From Frankiales bacterium (lineage in GTDB: Bacteria; Actinomycetota; Actinomycetes; JAFAQI01): a DNA stretch of 64,000 nucleotides. Positions 9,772-19,732 of this stretch are shown here, piece after piece. The position numbers were made by a program, and so were the translations under genes. The stretch spans positions 1 to 64,000 of the forward strand of contig JAICXQ010000002.1 of the NCBI GenBank assembly GCA_025980325.1, read 5' to 3'. The notes under the pieces are model-generated. The model saw only the letters and a program-made list of their open reading frames with translations. It was not told where the DNA came from and made no database searches. Numbering within the stretch: position 1 is the first letter of the stretch; every line of letters begins with the position of its first letter.

Positions 9772-11342
9772 AAGTTCGGCGTCGGGTATGCGCCGGACCG
9801 CGGCCACGCATTGTTGGTGAGGTGCACGTCCCAGAATCCGCTCGCGCCGTCGGTGTACCAGATGTCGCCGCGGGCGGGATCGAACGCCGCCGATGACATC
9901 GCGTGCGAACCACCCGACGGCGGCATGTTGAAGTAGGCGACCTCACGCGGGTGGTACGGGTCCCGAATGTCGAACACCCGCAAGCCGGAGAGGATCATGC
10001 TGCACGCGACGATGCCCGGATCGTTCTGCCGCGGCACGGCGCAGTAGTGCGCGGCGTATCCCTGGGTGCCGCTGTTCGCGCCGGGATCGTTCTGCTGATC
10101 CGTCGCACGCTCCTGCGGGTTGTGCACCGCGAGCCGGATGCGGCTGATGACCTTCGGCTTGCGTTCGTCGCCGATGTCGATGATGCGCGCGGCGCCGACG
10201 CTGCTGTCGGGGTTGTACTGGAACACGTTCGAGCTGAACTCGTCGAACTCGATCAGGTACTTGTGGTGCTTGATCGTCACCGGGATGACGTTCTGCGGAA
10301 TGCTGATCTCCGGCCAGGTCAGCTTGGCGATGACCGGCACGTCGGCGGCCGGGCTGGAGATCGTGCGGTTCTGGATCTTCGAGATATCGAGGATGACCAG
10401 GCCACCGGTGCGGCTGTCGTTGCCGAAACCGGAGATCGAGGTGAAGTAGTTGCAACACGGCGCCGCGAGGTACGCGCGGTTGCCGTCCGGCGAGATCGCC
10501 ATGCCGTGGGAGCCGTACGTCTCGGTGTGCCAGATGATCCGCGGCAGCGCGGGATCGGTGAGGTCGATCGCGGTGATGCCTTCGCGCGCGGTCGCCGTCG
10601 CCCAGAACGTGCGGCCGTCGGGTGAGAATCCGCTCTCGTGGCCGAGCGGGCCGATCGGCAGCGAGCTCTCGAACACCGGATGGCGGCAGTCACTCGCGAC
10701 GCTGTAGACGTCGACGATCCCGACCTGCGTCGCCGGTGATCCTGCGTCCGCGACGAGCAGGCCGACCTTGGTGTTGAGCCGCAACGACTCGTGCGGCGTG
10801 TCCATCGCCGGCGTCGTGAGGTTCGCCGTCATCACCGGCTTGCGCGGGTTCGACATGTCCAGCACGTACGTCCCGGCGGGGTCGCCCTTCGCCGCGTCGG
10901 TGGGGAACAGCAGCGTGCTGTCGTAGAACGCGCAGACATGGCCGTGCTTGTCGACGTAACGCGCGACCCGGTAGCCGCCCGAGTTGCCGAAGTGCGAGAC
11001 CTCGACCGCGTTGCACGTGTAGCCGATCGCGGCCCGGCCGTCGGTGTAGTCCTTCGCCGGCACCCGGCCCTGCCAACTCGTCTCCGGATGCGACCCGCGG
11101 CCGCACTTCGCCTGCGGCGTCGAGCCGAGCTTGAGGTTGCGCGCCACGTCGAAGTACGGCGGCACCGGGGTGTGCTCGGTGACCATCCAGTTGACGTCGT
11201 TGGCCGGCGTGTGCGCCGCCGGCGCCGGCGAGCCGGCGCCGATCGCACCGAACGCGCCGGCGGACAGGCACGTCACTCCGACCGCGGCGAGCCCGATCAG
11301 GACGGAACGCCGGTCCAGCACAGCAGCAAGGAAGGCGGTCAT
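9768..11342 (-). CDS. Secreted LVIVD-repeat beta-propeller protein
   Basis: Repeated GTYVLDMSNPRKP, ITAIDLTDPALPRII, GLVILDISKI, LRVFDIRDPYHPREVAYF; N-terminal signal/TM MTAFLAAVLDRRSVLIGLAAVGVTCLSAGAF. Confidence 0.8.
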   Translation of the reverse strand: MTAFLAAVLDRRSVLIGLAAVGVTCLSAGAFGAIGAGSPAPAAHTPANDVNWMVTEHTPVPPYFDVARNLKLGSTPQAKCGRGSHPETSWQGRVPAKDYTDGRAAIGYTCNAVEVSHFGNSGGYRVARYVDKHGHVCAFYDSTLLFPTDAAKGDPAGTYVLDMSNPRKPVMTANLTTPAMDTPHESLRLNTKVGLLVADAGSPATQVGIVDVYSVASDCRHPVFESSLPIGPLGHESGFSPDGRTFWATATAREGITAIDLTDPALPRIIWHTETYGSHGMAISPDGNRAYLAAPCCNYFTSISGFGNDSRTGGLVILDISKIQNRTISSPAADVPVIAKLTWPEISIPQNVIPVTIKHHKYLIEFDEFSSNVFQYNPDSSVGAARIIDIGDERKPKVISRIRLAVHNPQERATDQQNDPGANSGTQGYAAHYCAVPRQNDPGIVACSMILSGLRVFDIRDPYHPREVAYFNMPPSGGSHAMSSAAFDPARGDIWYTDGASGFWDVHLTNNAWPRSGAYPTPNF

Positions 11343-11520
11343 ACGAGGGTGTTTCCCCCCTCGCGGCCGGTTTCCCTTCTCCGGCGGCACCGTTACTCCT
11401 ACTACTTTCTGTCGTTGAGTATGCAGGAGGCGGCCGCGGGTCCGTCGAAAACTACCTGCGCTGCCTCCGGCCGCTCGCCCACTGGCAGCCATTTGCCCAG
11501 GTAAGTCAAGGAGTATCGAC

Positions 11521-13983
11521 GTGCGCGTCCCCCACCGTGGTGTGATCTCGCTGGTCTCGGCCGGCGTCCTTGCCGCATCGGCCGTTGCCTCGTTCGCCAC
11601 CGCGTCGGCGCCTACGAAGGCGACCGCGCTCGTGCGCACGAAGGCCGTGCTGCCCGGACTCGCGCACGCGACCTCGCTCGGCGCCGCTCCCGGCAGCATG
11701 CGCCTGACCATCGGCCTCGGCCTGGCCCACCCGGACCCCGCCGGCGAGCAGGCGGCCTACCGCGCGCTCTACGACCCGAAGAGCCCGGCGTACCGGCACT
11801 TCCTCACCCCGGCGCAGTACGACGCGCGCTTCGGCGTGCCGGCCGCGACGGTCCGGGCGGCCGAGGCATGGCTTCGTTCCGGCGGGCTGACGAACGTCAG
11901 CGCCGACTCGACCGGCGACTACGTGACCGCGTCCGGGACCACGGCACAGCTCGCGAAACTCATGCACACCAGCTTCGGCCTGTTCCGCGCCGGCACGGTT
12001 CGCTTCGTCGCCAACACGATCGCGCCGGAGGTGCCCGCGTCGCTTCCGGTCACCGGCGTCCTCGGGCTCGACACGCTGCACCGTTCGTACACGCCGTCGC
12101 AGGTGCACGCGATCAACCGCTCGAACGGCGTCGCCGACAAGGCCGTTCCGGCCGCGCCGGCGCCGTACACCGGTTTGCTCACCCCGCAGAACATGTGGGG
12201 CATCTACGACATGCCGAACAGCAACATGGGCCAGGGCCAGTCGGCCGGGTTGTTCATGGAGGGCTACACCAACAGCGTCATCGCGAACCTGCGGGTGTAC
12301 GAGCGCCGGCACTCGCTGCCGCAGGTGCCGGTTCGCGTCGTGCGCGGCGGCACCGGCGACGACAGGGCGTTCGGCGACAACACCGACGCGATCGAGTGGT
12401 ACCTCGACAGCGACGCGATCACCGGCGTCGCGCCGAAGCTGCGCGAGCTCGACCTGTACACCGCGACCAATCTCTTCGACGTCTCGGTCGGCAAGGACTT
12501 CGCGGCCTGGGCCAGTGATCCGCGCGGGCCGTTGCAGATGAACGCGTCGTTCGGCGAGTGCGAAGCGAGCCCGGCGAACCCCGTCCTCGGACCGCTCGCG
12601 CAGCCGCCGTTCTACTACGGCAGCGAGGCCGGCGACGAGCTCGAAGCCGTCGCCGAGCCGGTGCTCATGCACGCCAACCTCGAAGGCCGCACGCTGTTCG
12701 CGTCGACCGGCGACACCGGCGGTTCGTGCCCGGCGATCGTCGTGCCGGTGCTCGGCGCCGGCAACGGCATCACTCCGCAACCGGTGCCCGAGCAGAACTA
12801 CCCCGCGGTCAGCCCGCACGTCACCGCCGTCGCCGGCACCGTCGTCGAGACCGCCGGTCAGCCGCAGCCGAGCCAGCCGGCGCGCCGCGCGACCGAAGAC
12901 GGCTGGACCTACAGCGGTGGCGGCTCCAGCTTCTACATCTCCGAGCCGGCGTACCAGACGAAGGTCGCCGCGGTGAACCGGCCGTGCGTCGTCAACCCGA
13001 GCGGCACGCCGTACTCGCCCGGCACGATCTGCCGCGGCGTCGCCGACATCGCGGACATGTCCGGCACGGTGTTCTCCTACGAGACGACCAACACGCTGAA
13101 CTCGAACTTCTACGACATCGAGCAGGACATGACCGACAGCTCGGAAGGCGGCACGAGTCTCGCCTCGCCGCTCGCCGTCGGGATGTGGTCGCGGATCCAG
13201 GCCGGCGCGCCGTCGGTCAAGGGCCTCGGCTTCGCGAACGAGACTTTCTACCGGCTCGGTCTCGGCAAGAACTACCACCACGACTTCTACGACATCACCC
13301 AGTCGGAGACCCAGGGCGGCAACTTCTACTACCAGGCCGGACCGGGCTGGGACTACGTCAGCGGCTGGGGGTCGATGGACGTCCGCAACATCATGGCGGA
13401 CGTCGACCACCGGCTCACGCCGTCGCACCCGAATCGCGTCGTCAACCCGCCGATGACACTGCGCGGCTGCGCGACGATGACGAGCCCGGCCAACAACGCC
13501 AACAACGCGCTGGACCCGATGCAGCAGGACTCCAGTCTCGACATCCGTTCCGCGAGCCTGCGCCAGCACGGCAACGCGCTCGTCGTCACGATCAGCGGAC
13601 CGACGTTGTCGACCTCCGATCCGGCCGGGGCGAGCGGTGGCGCGGACTTCATCGAGACGTGGACCGTCGGTACGACGACGTACTTCGCCGAGGCGACGAT
13701 CGATGCGCAAGGCAACGTCACGTATCACGACGGCATCTCGACCGGCGGGTACTCGCAGAAGAACACGATCAGCGGCAGCTTCGCGCAGCACACGATCACG
13801 ATGACCGTTCCGTTGCGTGACGTCGGCAACCCGGGCCGCGGCACCGTGCTCGCGTACCCGTACGCGTTCGCGCAGTACGGATTGTCCGGTCCGACGGTCG
13901 TGACGAACCCGCTGTACTTCACCGAGGACGTCGCGACCGCCGGTCAGCCGGCGCAGGGTGTGGTGCTCGGCAGCCGCTGCTGA
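11521..13983 (+). CDS. S53 family peptidase (sedolisin/kumamolisin-like) with pro-domain
   Basis: Pro-domain AYRALYDPKSPAYRHFLTPAQYDARFG; catalytic regions DAIEWYLDSDAI and GGTSLASPLAVGMW; signal peptide. Confidence 0.88.
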   Translation: MRVPHRGVISLVSAGVLAASAVASFATASAPTKATALVRTKAVLPGLAHATSLGAAPGSMRLTIGLGLAHPDPAGEQAAYRALYDPKSPAYRHFLTPAQYDARFGVPAATVRAAEAWLRSGGLTNVSADSTGDYVTASGTTAQLAKLMHTSFGLFRAGTVRFVANTIAPEVPASLPVTGVLGLDTLHRSYTPSQVHAINRSNGVADKAVPAAPAPYTGLLTPQNMWGIYDMPNSNMGQGQSAGLFMEGYTNSVIANLRVYERRHSLPQVPVRVVRGGTGDDRAFGDNTDAIEWYLDSDAITGVAPKLRELDLYTATNLFDVSVGKDFAAWASDPRGPLQMNASFGECEASPANPVLGPLAQPPFYYGSEAGDELEAVAEPVLMHANLEGRTLFASTGDTGGSCPAIVVPVLGAGNGITPQPVPEQNYPAVSPHVTAVAGTVVETAGQPQPSQPARRATEDGWTYSGGGSSFYISEPAYQTKVAAVNRPCVVNPSGTPYSPGTICRGVADIADMSGTVFSYETTNTLNSNFYDIEQDMTDSSEGGTSLASPLAVGMWSRIQAGAPSVKGLGFANETFYRLGLGKNYHHDFYDITQSETQGGNFYYQAGPGWDYVSGWGSMDVRNIMADVDHRLTPSHPNRVVNPPMTLRGCATMTSPANNANNALDPMQQDSSLDIRSASLRQHGNALVVTISGPTLSTSDPAGASGGADFIETWTVGTTTYFAEATIDAQGNVTYHDGISTGGYSQKNTISGSFAQHTITMTVPLRDVGNPGRGTVLAYPYAFAQYGLSGPTVVTNPLYFTEDVATAGQPAQGVVLGSRC

Positions 13984-14001
13984 GCCGGACGTTTTGTTGC
14001 G

Positions 14002-14045
14002 GTTGTCCCAACTCGTGCAACGACTTTCGTTGCCAACCGGACAAC
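14002..14045 (+). terminator. Nested hairpin downstream of the S53 gene
   Basis: Inner perfect stem GCAACGA-ctt-TCGTTGC (14017-14033) inside outer GTTGTCC/GGACAAC; 19 nt after the stop. Confidence 0.55.
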
Positions 14046-14163
14046 TCGGGCCGCGCCAGTAGACAGCGGGCGACTTCCTGCCTCACTATCTCGGCACCGC
14101 CAGTTCTAACTACTTCCGCGTAGTCCCTATGGGCCTGCGTGCGTCTTCACGGGGAGGGCGTTC

Positions 14164-17100
14164 GTGCGTCGCCTACTGCACGTCCTGGTTTCGACTGCCA
14201 CCCTGACCGCCGCGTTCGCCGTCGCCGCGCCCGGGCTCACCGCGGCCGCGGCAGCGGCGGCGCCACCGGCCCAGTCGACGCATCAGTCTGCGCATCACTC
14301 GACACCCGCGGCGGCGACCGCGGCGGCACACGCCGGCGGGCATCGGGTGAGCCACCCGAACGGTGCGCTTCATCACAAAGGCGGCGACCTGACCGGCAAG
14401 CCCGGCCCGTTGCGCAGCGGCCACGCGACACCGCAGCCGATCCGCGGCGGCAACGGCGGCTGGGCGCCGTCGGATCTCTGGAGCGCGTACTCGTTGCCGG
14501 CGTGGCAGTTGGGCTACGGGCGAACGGTTGGCATCGTCGACGCGTACGACGACCCGACGGTCGAGTCGGACCTCGCGACCTATCGCTCGTTCTACGGCCT
14601 GCCGCCGTGCACGGTCGCGAACGGGTGCTTCCGTCGCGTCGCGCAGGACGGTTCGACGAACTACCCGGCGCCGGCTCCCGTGGACAACAACTGGGCCGCG
14701 GAGACCGCGCTCGATGTCGAGATGGTCTCGGCGACCTGCCCGAACTGTCACATCGTCCTGGTCGAGACGAACTCCGACTTCACCTCCGACCTGCTCGCCG
14801 GTGTCGACGAAGCGGTGAGCCTCGGCGTCAACTCGGTGAACATGTCGTGGGGTGCCGGCGAGTACCCGGGCGAGACGACCGACGACTCGCACTTCGCGCA
14901 CCCCGGCATCGCCTTCGTCGCGTCGTCCGGCGACTACGGCTACGGCCCGACCATCTGGCCGGCCGCGTCGCCGAACGTGTTCGCGGTCGGCGCGACCGAC
15001 CTCAACACCGACGCGTTCGGCAACTGGTACGAGACCGCGTGGGCCGGCAGCACGTCCGGTTGCAGCGTGTACGAACCGAAGCCGGCGTACCAGCACGACG
15101 GCGGTTGCAGCACCCGCACGACGACCGACATCTCGGCGGTCGGCGGCACCCCGTTGTCGATGTTCCTCACCTACCCGCAGAACGGCTGGTCGTCCGGTTG
15201 GCAAGGTGCCGGCGGCACCAGTGCATCGGCGCCGATCGTCGCCGGCATCCTCGTGCTCGCACCGCAAGACACGGCCGCGACCACCGGCCCGGGCAACTGG
15301 TACGCCTCCGCGTACACGCCCGGCGCGTTCTCGGTCAACGACGTCGTGGTCGGATCCACCGGCGCGTGCGGCAACTACCTGTGCAACTCCGGCCCCGGCT
15401 ACGACGGCCCGACCGGGCTCGGCACTCCGGACGGCTTACCGCCCTCGCTGAACAGCCGCGCGCCGTCAGAGCTGTGGGGCGCGTTCAACAGCGGCGAAGG
15501 CGGATCGAAGTCGTGTACGTCGGGCGATCCCGTCGTGTGCGCGACCGGCGACCTGACCGAGACGGCCACGGATCTCAAGGTTTCCGGCCGCGGCCGCGCG
15601 CTCGACTTCACCCGTTCGTACAACGCACTCGACGCCGCCGGCGCGTCCGCGCCGGATGCGCTCGGCTGGGGCTGGACCGACTCGTACGCGATGTCTCTGT
15701 CGACCGACGCGACGACCGGCGACGTCACCGTGCATCAGGAGAACGGCGCGACGGTCACGTTCACGCCGCAGGGCAGCGGCTACACCGCACCGGGTTGGGT
15801 GACCGCGAGCTTGCGGCACAACACCGACGGCACCTTCACCTACGCGCTGCCGAACCAGACCAGCTACGTCTTCTCCGCGACCGGCCAGCTCGTCTCCGAA
15901 AGCGACCGGAACGGCTACCTCACCACGCTCGCGTACGACGGCTCGGGCCGGCTCGCTTCGGTCACCGATCCGGCCGGCCGCGCGCTCACCTTCGGCTACA
16001 ACGCGAGCGGCCAGCTCGCCACCGTGACCGACCCGCTCGGCCGCGCGGTCGGCTACGGCTACGACGCGGCCGGCAACCTCACCAGCGTCACCGATCCGGC
16101 CGGCAACGTCACGCGCTACGGCTACGACAGCGCGCACCGCATGACGACGATGACCGACCCGCGTGGCGGCTTGACCACCAACGTCTACGACACCTCGAAC
16201 CGGGTCGTCATGCAGGCCGATCCGATGAACCGAGTGACAACGTTCGCGTACACCCCGACCACCACGACGATCACCGATCCGACCGGTGACGTGACGGTCG
16301 AGACGTACAACTCGTACCTGCAGCTCATCAAGGTCGTGCACGGCTCCGGCTCCGCCGACGAGAACACCGCGACCTTCACGTACGACGCGTACTCGGGTGA
16401 AGAGGCCTCCGCCACCGACGGCAACGGCCACACGACGTTCACGAGCTGGGACGCGCAGGGCAACGAGATCAACGTGACCGACGCGCTCAATCGCTACACC
16501 GCGGCCACCTACGACACGGCGAACGACCTGACCAGTGTCACCGACAACAGCGGTGTCACGACGACGTACAGCTACGACGGCAACCACAACCTGACCGGCA
16601 CGTCGACCCCGCTCGGCGGATCGTCGGGCACCGTAACGACGACGTACGGGTACGACGCCGCGCATCCCGGTGACATCACCTCGATCACCGATCCCGGCGG
16701 GCACGTCAGCCATCTGCGCTACGACCCGAACGGCGATCTCGTCTCGGTCACCGACGCGGACGGCAACGTCGCCAGCGCGACGTACAACGGGATCGGCTGG
16801 CGGACCTCGAGCATCAGCCCGAAGGGCAACGTCGCCGGCGCGAACCCGGCGGCATTCACCACGACGTTCGGCTACGACGCCGACGGGCGGCCGACGACCG
16901 TGACCGACCCGCTCGGCCACGTCACCCGCACCGGTTACGACGCCGACGGCAATCCGACCAGCGTCACCGACCCGCTCAACCACGTCACGACCTACACCTA
17001 CGACGCGGACAACGAGCGGACGAAGGTCACGAACCCGGACAGCACGAGCAGCAGCACGGGGTACAACGCCGACGGCCATCCGCTCACGCAGACCGACGGC

Positions 17101-19095
17101 AACGGCCACGTCACGAGCTACGCCTACGACGCGCTGAACCGGCTCGCCACGGTGACGGATCCGCTGCACCGCACGACGCGATACAGCTATGACGCGGCGG
17201 GCAACATCCTCACCCTCACCACGCCGGCCGGCGCGACGACGTCGTACGGGTACGACCTCGGGAACGAGCTGACGTCGATCACGTACTCCGACGGCCAGAC
17301 GCCGAACGTGACGTACAGCTACGACGCCGACGGCCGTCGCTTCCAGATGACCGACGGCAGCGGCACGACGACGTACGGGTACGACGCGCTCGGCCGGCTG
17401 ACCGGGCAGGTCGACGGCGCCGGCAACTTCGTCGGCTACGGCTACGACCCGGCCGGCCGGCTGACGACCCTGACCTACCCGACCGGGCAAGCGGTGACGC
17501 GCGGCTACGACGCCGCCGGCAACCTGACGTCGGTCACCGACTTCGGCGGCAACACGACGCACTACGCGTACGACGCGAACAGCAACGTCAGCACCGAGAC
17601 GCGGCCGAACTCGACCGCGGCGACGTTCGGTTACGACGACGCGAACCGGGTGACATCGATCGCCGACACCGGCCCGGCGGGCACGATCCTGAACCTGCCG
17701 TACACCTACGGCGCCAGCAGCCTGCTCGCGTCGGCCAACGTCACCGGCACGTCCCAACCGGTCACGCAGACCTACGGCTACGACAGCCGCGATCGGGTCA
17801 CCAGCGCGACCGTCCCGGTCAACACGAGCAACGTCGCGTCGGACTCGTACTCCTACGACGCGGCCGACGAAATCACGAAGATCACCGTCGGCGGCCAAGC
17901 CGCGACGACGCTGACGCACGACGCCGCGGACGAGCTCACGAGCGCGACGAACGCGGTCGGCACGACGGCATACACCAACGACCAGAACGGCAACCGCACG
18001 AAGATGGTCGACGCCGCCGGCAACACGACGACGTACACCTACGACCAGGCGAACCGCCTGACGAGCTTCAGCGGCCCGGCGCCGGGCGCGGCGAACACCG
18101 CGGGCGCGCCGCTCGTCGCGGCGTCGTACACCTACAACGGCGACGGCTTGCGGGTCGGCAAGGGCGTCACCGTCGACGGGGTCGGCGTGAGCCTTCCGTT
18201 CTCGTGGGATCTGTGTGCGACCACCCCGTTGCTTCTGACCGACGGGACCAACGAGTTCGTCTACGGCGCCGGTGACAAGCCGATCGAGCAGGTCAACAGC
18301 ATCACCGGCACGGTCACCTGGTTGCACACCGACCGGCAAGGCAGCGTCCGGGCACTCTCCAACAGCCTCGGCACCGTCACCGCGACGACGACGTACGACC
18401 CCTACGGGCGGACGATCAGCGCAACCGGAACGGCGACCAGCCCGCTCGGGTACGACGGCCAGTACACCGACTCCGAGTCCGGCCTCGTCTACCTGCGCGC
18501 GCGGTACTACGAGCCGGCCACCGGCCAGTTCCTCACCGTCGACCCGCTGGGCGCGCTGACCCGCCAGCCGTATGCATACGGCGGGAGCGATCCGCTCAAC
18601 ATGTGGGACCCGACCGGTTTGTGCAACGCCAACCCGTTCAGCCTGTCGTTCTGGACGCAGGGCAACTGCATCTCCGACGCGGCCGGCGCGGTCGGCGACT
18701 GGGTCTCGGCGCACGGCGACACGTTGGTCGACCTCGGTGCCGGCATCACCTGCATCGTCGCCGGTCCGGAAAGCTTCGGCGCCGCCTGCGTTCCGGCCGC
18801 GGCGATCGCGGCGGGGTACTCCACCTACACGAAGGTCAAGGAAGACATCGCGAACGGTGACGGCATCACGCAGATCATCGAGGACTCGCTGCTCAACGTC
18901 GCGAAGGCGGGCCTGTTGCTCACGCCGGCCGCCGTCGAGCAGATCGCCGAGCAGACCATCGCCGAGGAAGGCGCGGCGAACGTCAGCACCTGGCTCAAGC
19001 TGCTCAAGAGCACCGCGGGCGGCATCGACAACGTGCTGACCGTGGAGGGCCTGTCCAGCGATTTGATCAAGCTGCTGCCGTGCAGCCTGCAATGA
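14164..19095 (+). CDS. Secreted S53-like peptidase domain fused to RHS/YD-repeat protein with variable C-terminal domain
   Basis: Protease part ETALDVEMVSATCPNCHIVLVE, FVASSGDYGYG, GGTSASAPIVAGI; then many GYDxxGxLxxVTDP YD repeats; RHS core YLRARYYEPATGQFLTVDPLG...NMWDPTGLC; unique tail. Confidence 0.9.
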   Translation: MRRLLHVLVSTATLTAAFAVAAPGLTAAAAAAAPPAQSTHQSAHHSTPAAATAAAHAGGHRVSHPNGALHHKGGDLTGKPGPLRSGHATPQPIRGGNGGWAPSDLWSAYSLPAWQLGYGRTVGIVDAYDDPTVESDLATYRSFYGLPPCTVANGCFRRVAQDGSTNYPAPAPVDNNWAAETALDVEMVSATCPNCHIVLVETNSDFTSDLLAGVDEAVSLGVNSVNMSWGAGEYPGETTDDSHFAHPGIAFVASSGDYGYGPTIWPAASPNVFAVGATDLNTDAFGNWYETAWAGSTSGCSVYEPKPAYQHDGGCSTRTTTDISAVGGTPLSMFLTYPQNGWSSGWQGAGGTSASAPIVAGILVLAPQDTAATTGPGNWYASAYTPGAFSVNDVVVGSTGACGNYLCNSGPGYDGPTGLGTPDGLPPSLNSRAPSELWGAFNSGEGGSKSCTSGDPVVCATGDLTETATDLKVSGRGRALDFTRSYNALDAAGASAPDALGWGWTDSYAMSLSTDATTGDVTVHQENGATVTFTPQGSGYTAPGWVTASLRHNTDGTFTYALPNQTSYVFSATGQLVSESDRNGYLTTLAYDGSGRLASVTDPAGRALTFGYNASGQLATVTDPLGRAVGYGYDAAGNLTSVTDPAGNVTRYGYDSAHRMTTMTDPRGGLTTNVYDTSNRVVMQADPMNRVTTFAYTPTTTTITDPTGDVTVETYNSYLQLIKVVHGSGSADENTATFTYDAYSGEEASATDGNGHTTFTSWDAQGNEINVTDALNRYTAATYDTANDLTSVTDNSGVTTTYSYDGNHNLTGTSTPLGGSSGTVTTTYGYDAAHPGDITSITDPGGHVSHLRYDPNGDLVSVTDADGNVASATYNGIGWRTSSISPKGNVAGANPAAFTTTFGYDADGRPTTVTDPLGHVTRTGYDADGNPTSVTDPLNHVTTYTYDADNERTKVTNPDSTSSSTGYNADGHPLTQTDGNGHVTSYAYDALNRLATVTDPLHRTTRYSYDAAGNILTLTTPAGATTSYGYDLGNELTSITYSDGQTPNVTYSYDADGRRFQMTDGSGTTTYGYDALGRLTGQVDGAGNFVGYGYDPAGRLTTLTYPTGQAVTRGYDAAGNLTSVTDFGGNTTHYAYDANSNVSTETRPNSTAATFGYDDANRVTSIADTGPAGTILNLPYTYGASSLLASANVTGTSQPVTQTYGYDSRDRVTSATVPVNTSNVASDSYSYDAADEITKITVGGQAATTLTHDAADELTSATNAVGTTAYTNDQNGNRTKMVDAAGNTTTYTYDQANRLTSFSGPAPGAANTAGAPLVAASYTYNGDGLRVGKGVTVDGVGVSLPFSWDLCATTPLLLTDGTNEFVYGAGDKPIEQVNSITGTVTWLHTDRQGSVRALSNSLGTVTATTTYDPYGRTISATGTATSPLGYDGQYTDSESGLVYLRARYYEPATGQFLTVDPLGALTRQPYAYGGSDPLNMWDPTGLCNANPFSLSFWTQGNCISDAAGAVGDWVSAHGDTLVDLGAGITCIVAGPESFGAACVPAAAIAAGYSTYTKVKEDIANGDGITQIIEDSLLNVAKAGLLLTPAAVEQIAEQTIAEEGAANVSTWLKLLKSTAGGIDNVLTVEGLSSDLIKLLPCSLQ
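15860..18450 (+). repeat. YD/RHS repeat array in coding sequence
   Basis: Recurring ~20-aa units (YGYDAAGNLTSVTDPAGN) with recurring ggctacgacgc / gtcaccgaccc DNA; approximate bounds. Confidence 0.85.
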
Positions 19096-19226
19096 TGCTG
19101 ACCGTGTCGACACACGTGCAGGCCGCGGTGATTTCCTCCGGCTCCAGCTTCGGCGTGATCGGGTTAATCATCGCGGCCGGCATCGTGTGGTTCCTCGTGG
19201 CGTTGTGGTGGAAGACGCGCAAGTGA
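19092..19226 (+). CDS. 44-aa single-TM small protein translationally coupled to the RHS gene
   Basis: MMLTVSTHVQAAVISSGSSFGVIGLIIAAGIVWFLVALWWKTRK*; ATG overlaps the RHS TGA (ATGA); not in the supplied ORF track. Confidence 0.6.
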   Translation: MMLTVSTHVQAAVISSGSSFGVIGLIIAAGIVWFLVALWWKTRK

Positions 19227-19712
19227 CCTGACGGCGGCGGTCGCCTCGCGCGCGAGGCGGTCGCCGTCCTTCGGGCTGCGTCGCAACGCGGTCACCCGCC
19301 GGCTGCGACCGTTGTCGTCGACGACGAAGACGTAACCCCAGCCTTGCGCGATCCGGTTGCCGCGACGGAACTCGATCGAGCGCACCCGACCCGGCGGGAT
19401 GCGGCTGGTCGTGGTGACGTTGCGGATGACGACGGCGTCCGCCGTGACGAACAGGCCGGCGATCCAGTTGCGATACGCCACGAGCAACGTGATGCCGGCG
19501 AAGACAACGATCGCGATCGCGGGTGCTCGTTGCGCCAGCGCGACGACGAGGATGAGGCCGGCCAGCCCACTCAGCGACGCTGCCGCCTTCTTGCGGCCGT
19601 CGTTGCGGAAGGCGATGACTCCGGCCGCCGAATCCCCGTTGCGCACGAAGGCCAGTACAGCATCCGGCGCGTGACAACGCAGCTGTCGGCGGACGCGTCT
19701 ACCTGACGGCAA
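19164..19712 (-). CDS. PH-domain-like two-TM membrane protein
   Basis: Two TM segments then VTADAVVIRNVTTTSRIPPGRVRSIEFRRG. Confidence 0.6.
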   Translation of the reverse strand: MPSGRRVRRQLRCHAPDAVLAFVRNGDSAAGVIAFRNDGRKKAAASLSGLAGLILVVALAQRAPAIAIVVFAGITLLVAYRNWIAGLFVTADAVVIRNVTTTSRIPPGRVRSIEFRRGNRIAQGWGYVFVVDDNGRSRRVTALRRSPKDGDRLAREATAAVRSLARLPPQRHEEPHDAGRDD

Positions 19713-19732
19713 CCAGACCCGTGGGAGCGGTC

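Noticed and set aside
11506-13791. 761-aa minus-strand ORF opposite the S53 gene
   Set aside because: Arg/Val/Asp-rich shadow frame typical of high-GC antisense; the plus strand has clear peptidase motifs
14139-16289. 716-aa plus-strand ORF in another frame over the S53-RHS gene
   Set aside because: Arg-rich alternate frame; the 14164-19095 frame encodes all conserved motifs
15860-18450. Recurring DNA motifs as a noncoding repeat array
   Set aside because: They encode protein YD repeats of an RHS protein
15466-19113. 1215-aa minus-strand ORF opposite the RHS gene
   Set aside because: Shadow of YD repeats on the antisense strand; no recognisable domain
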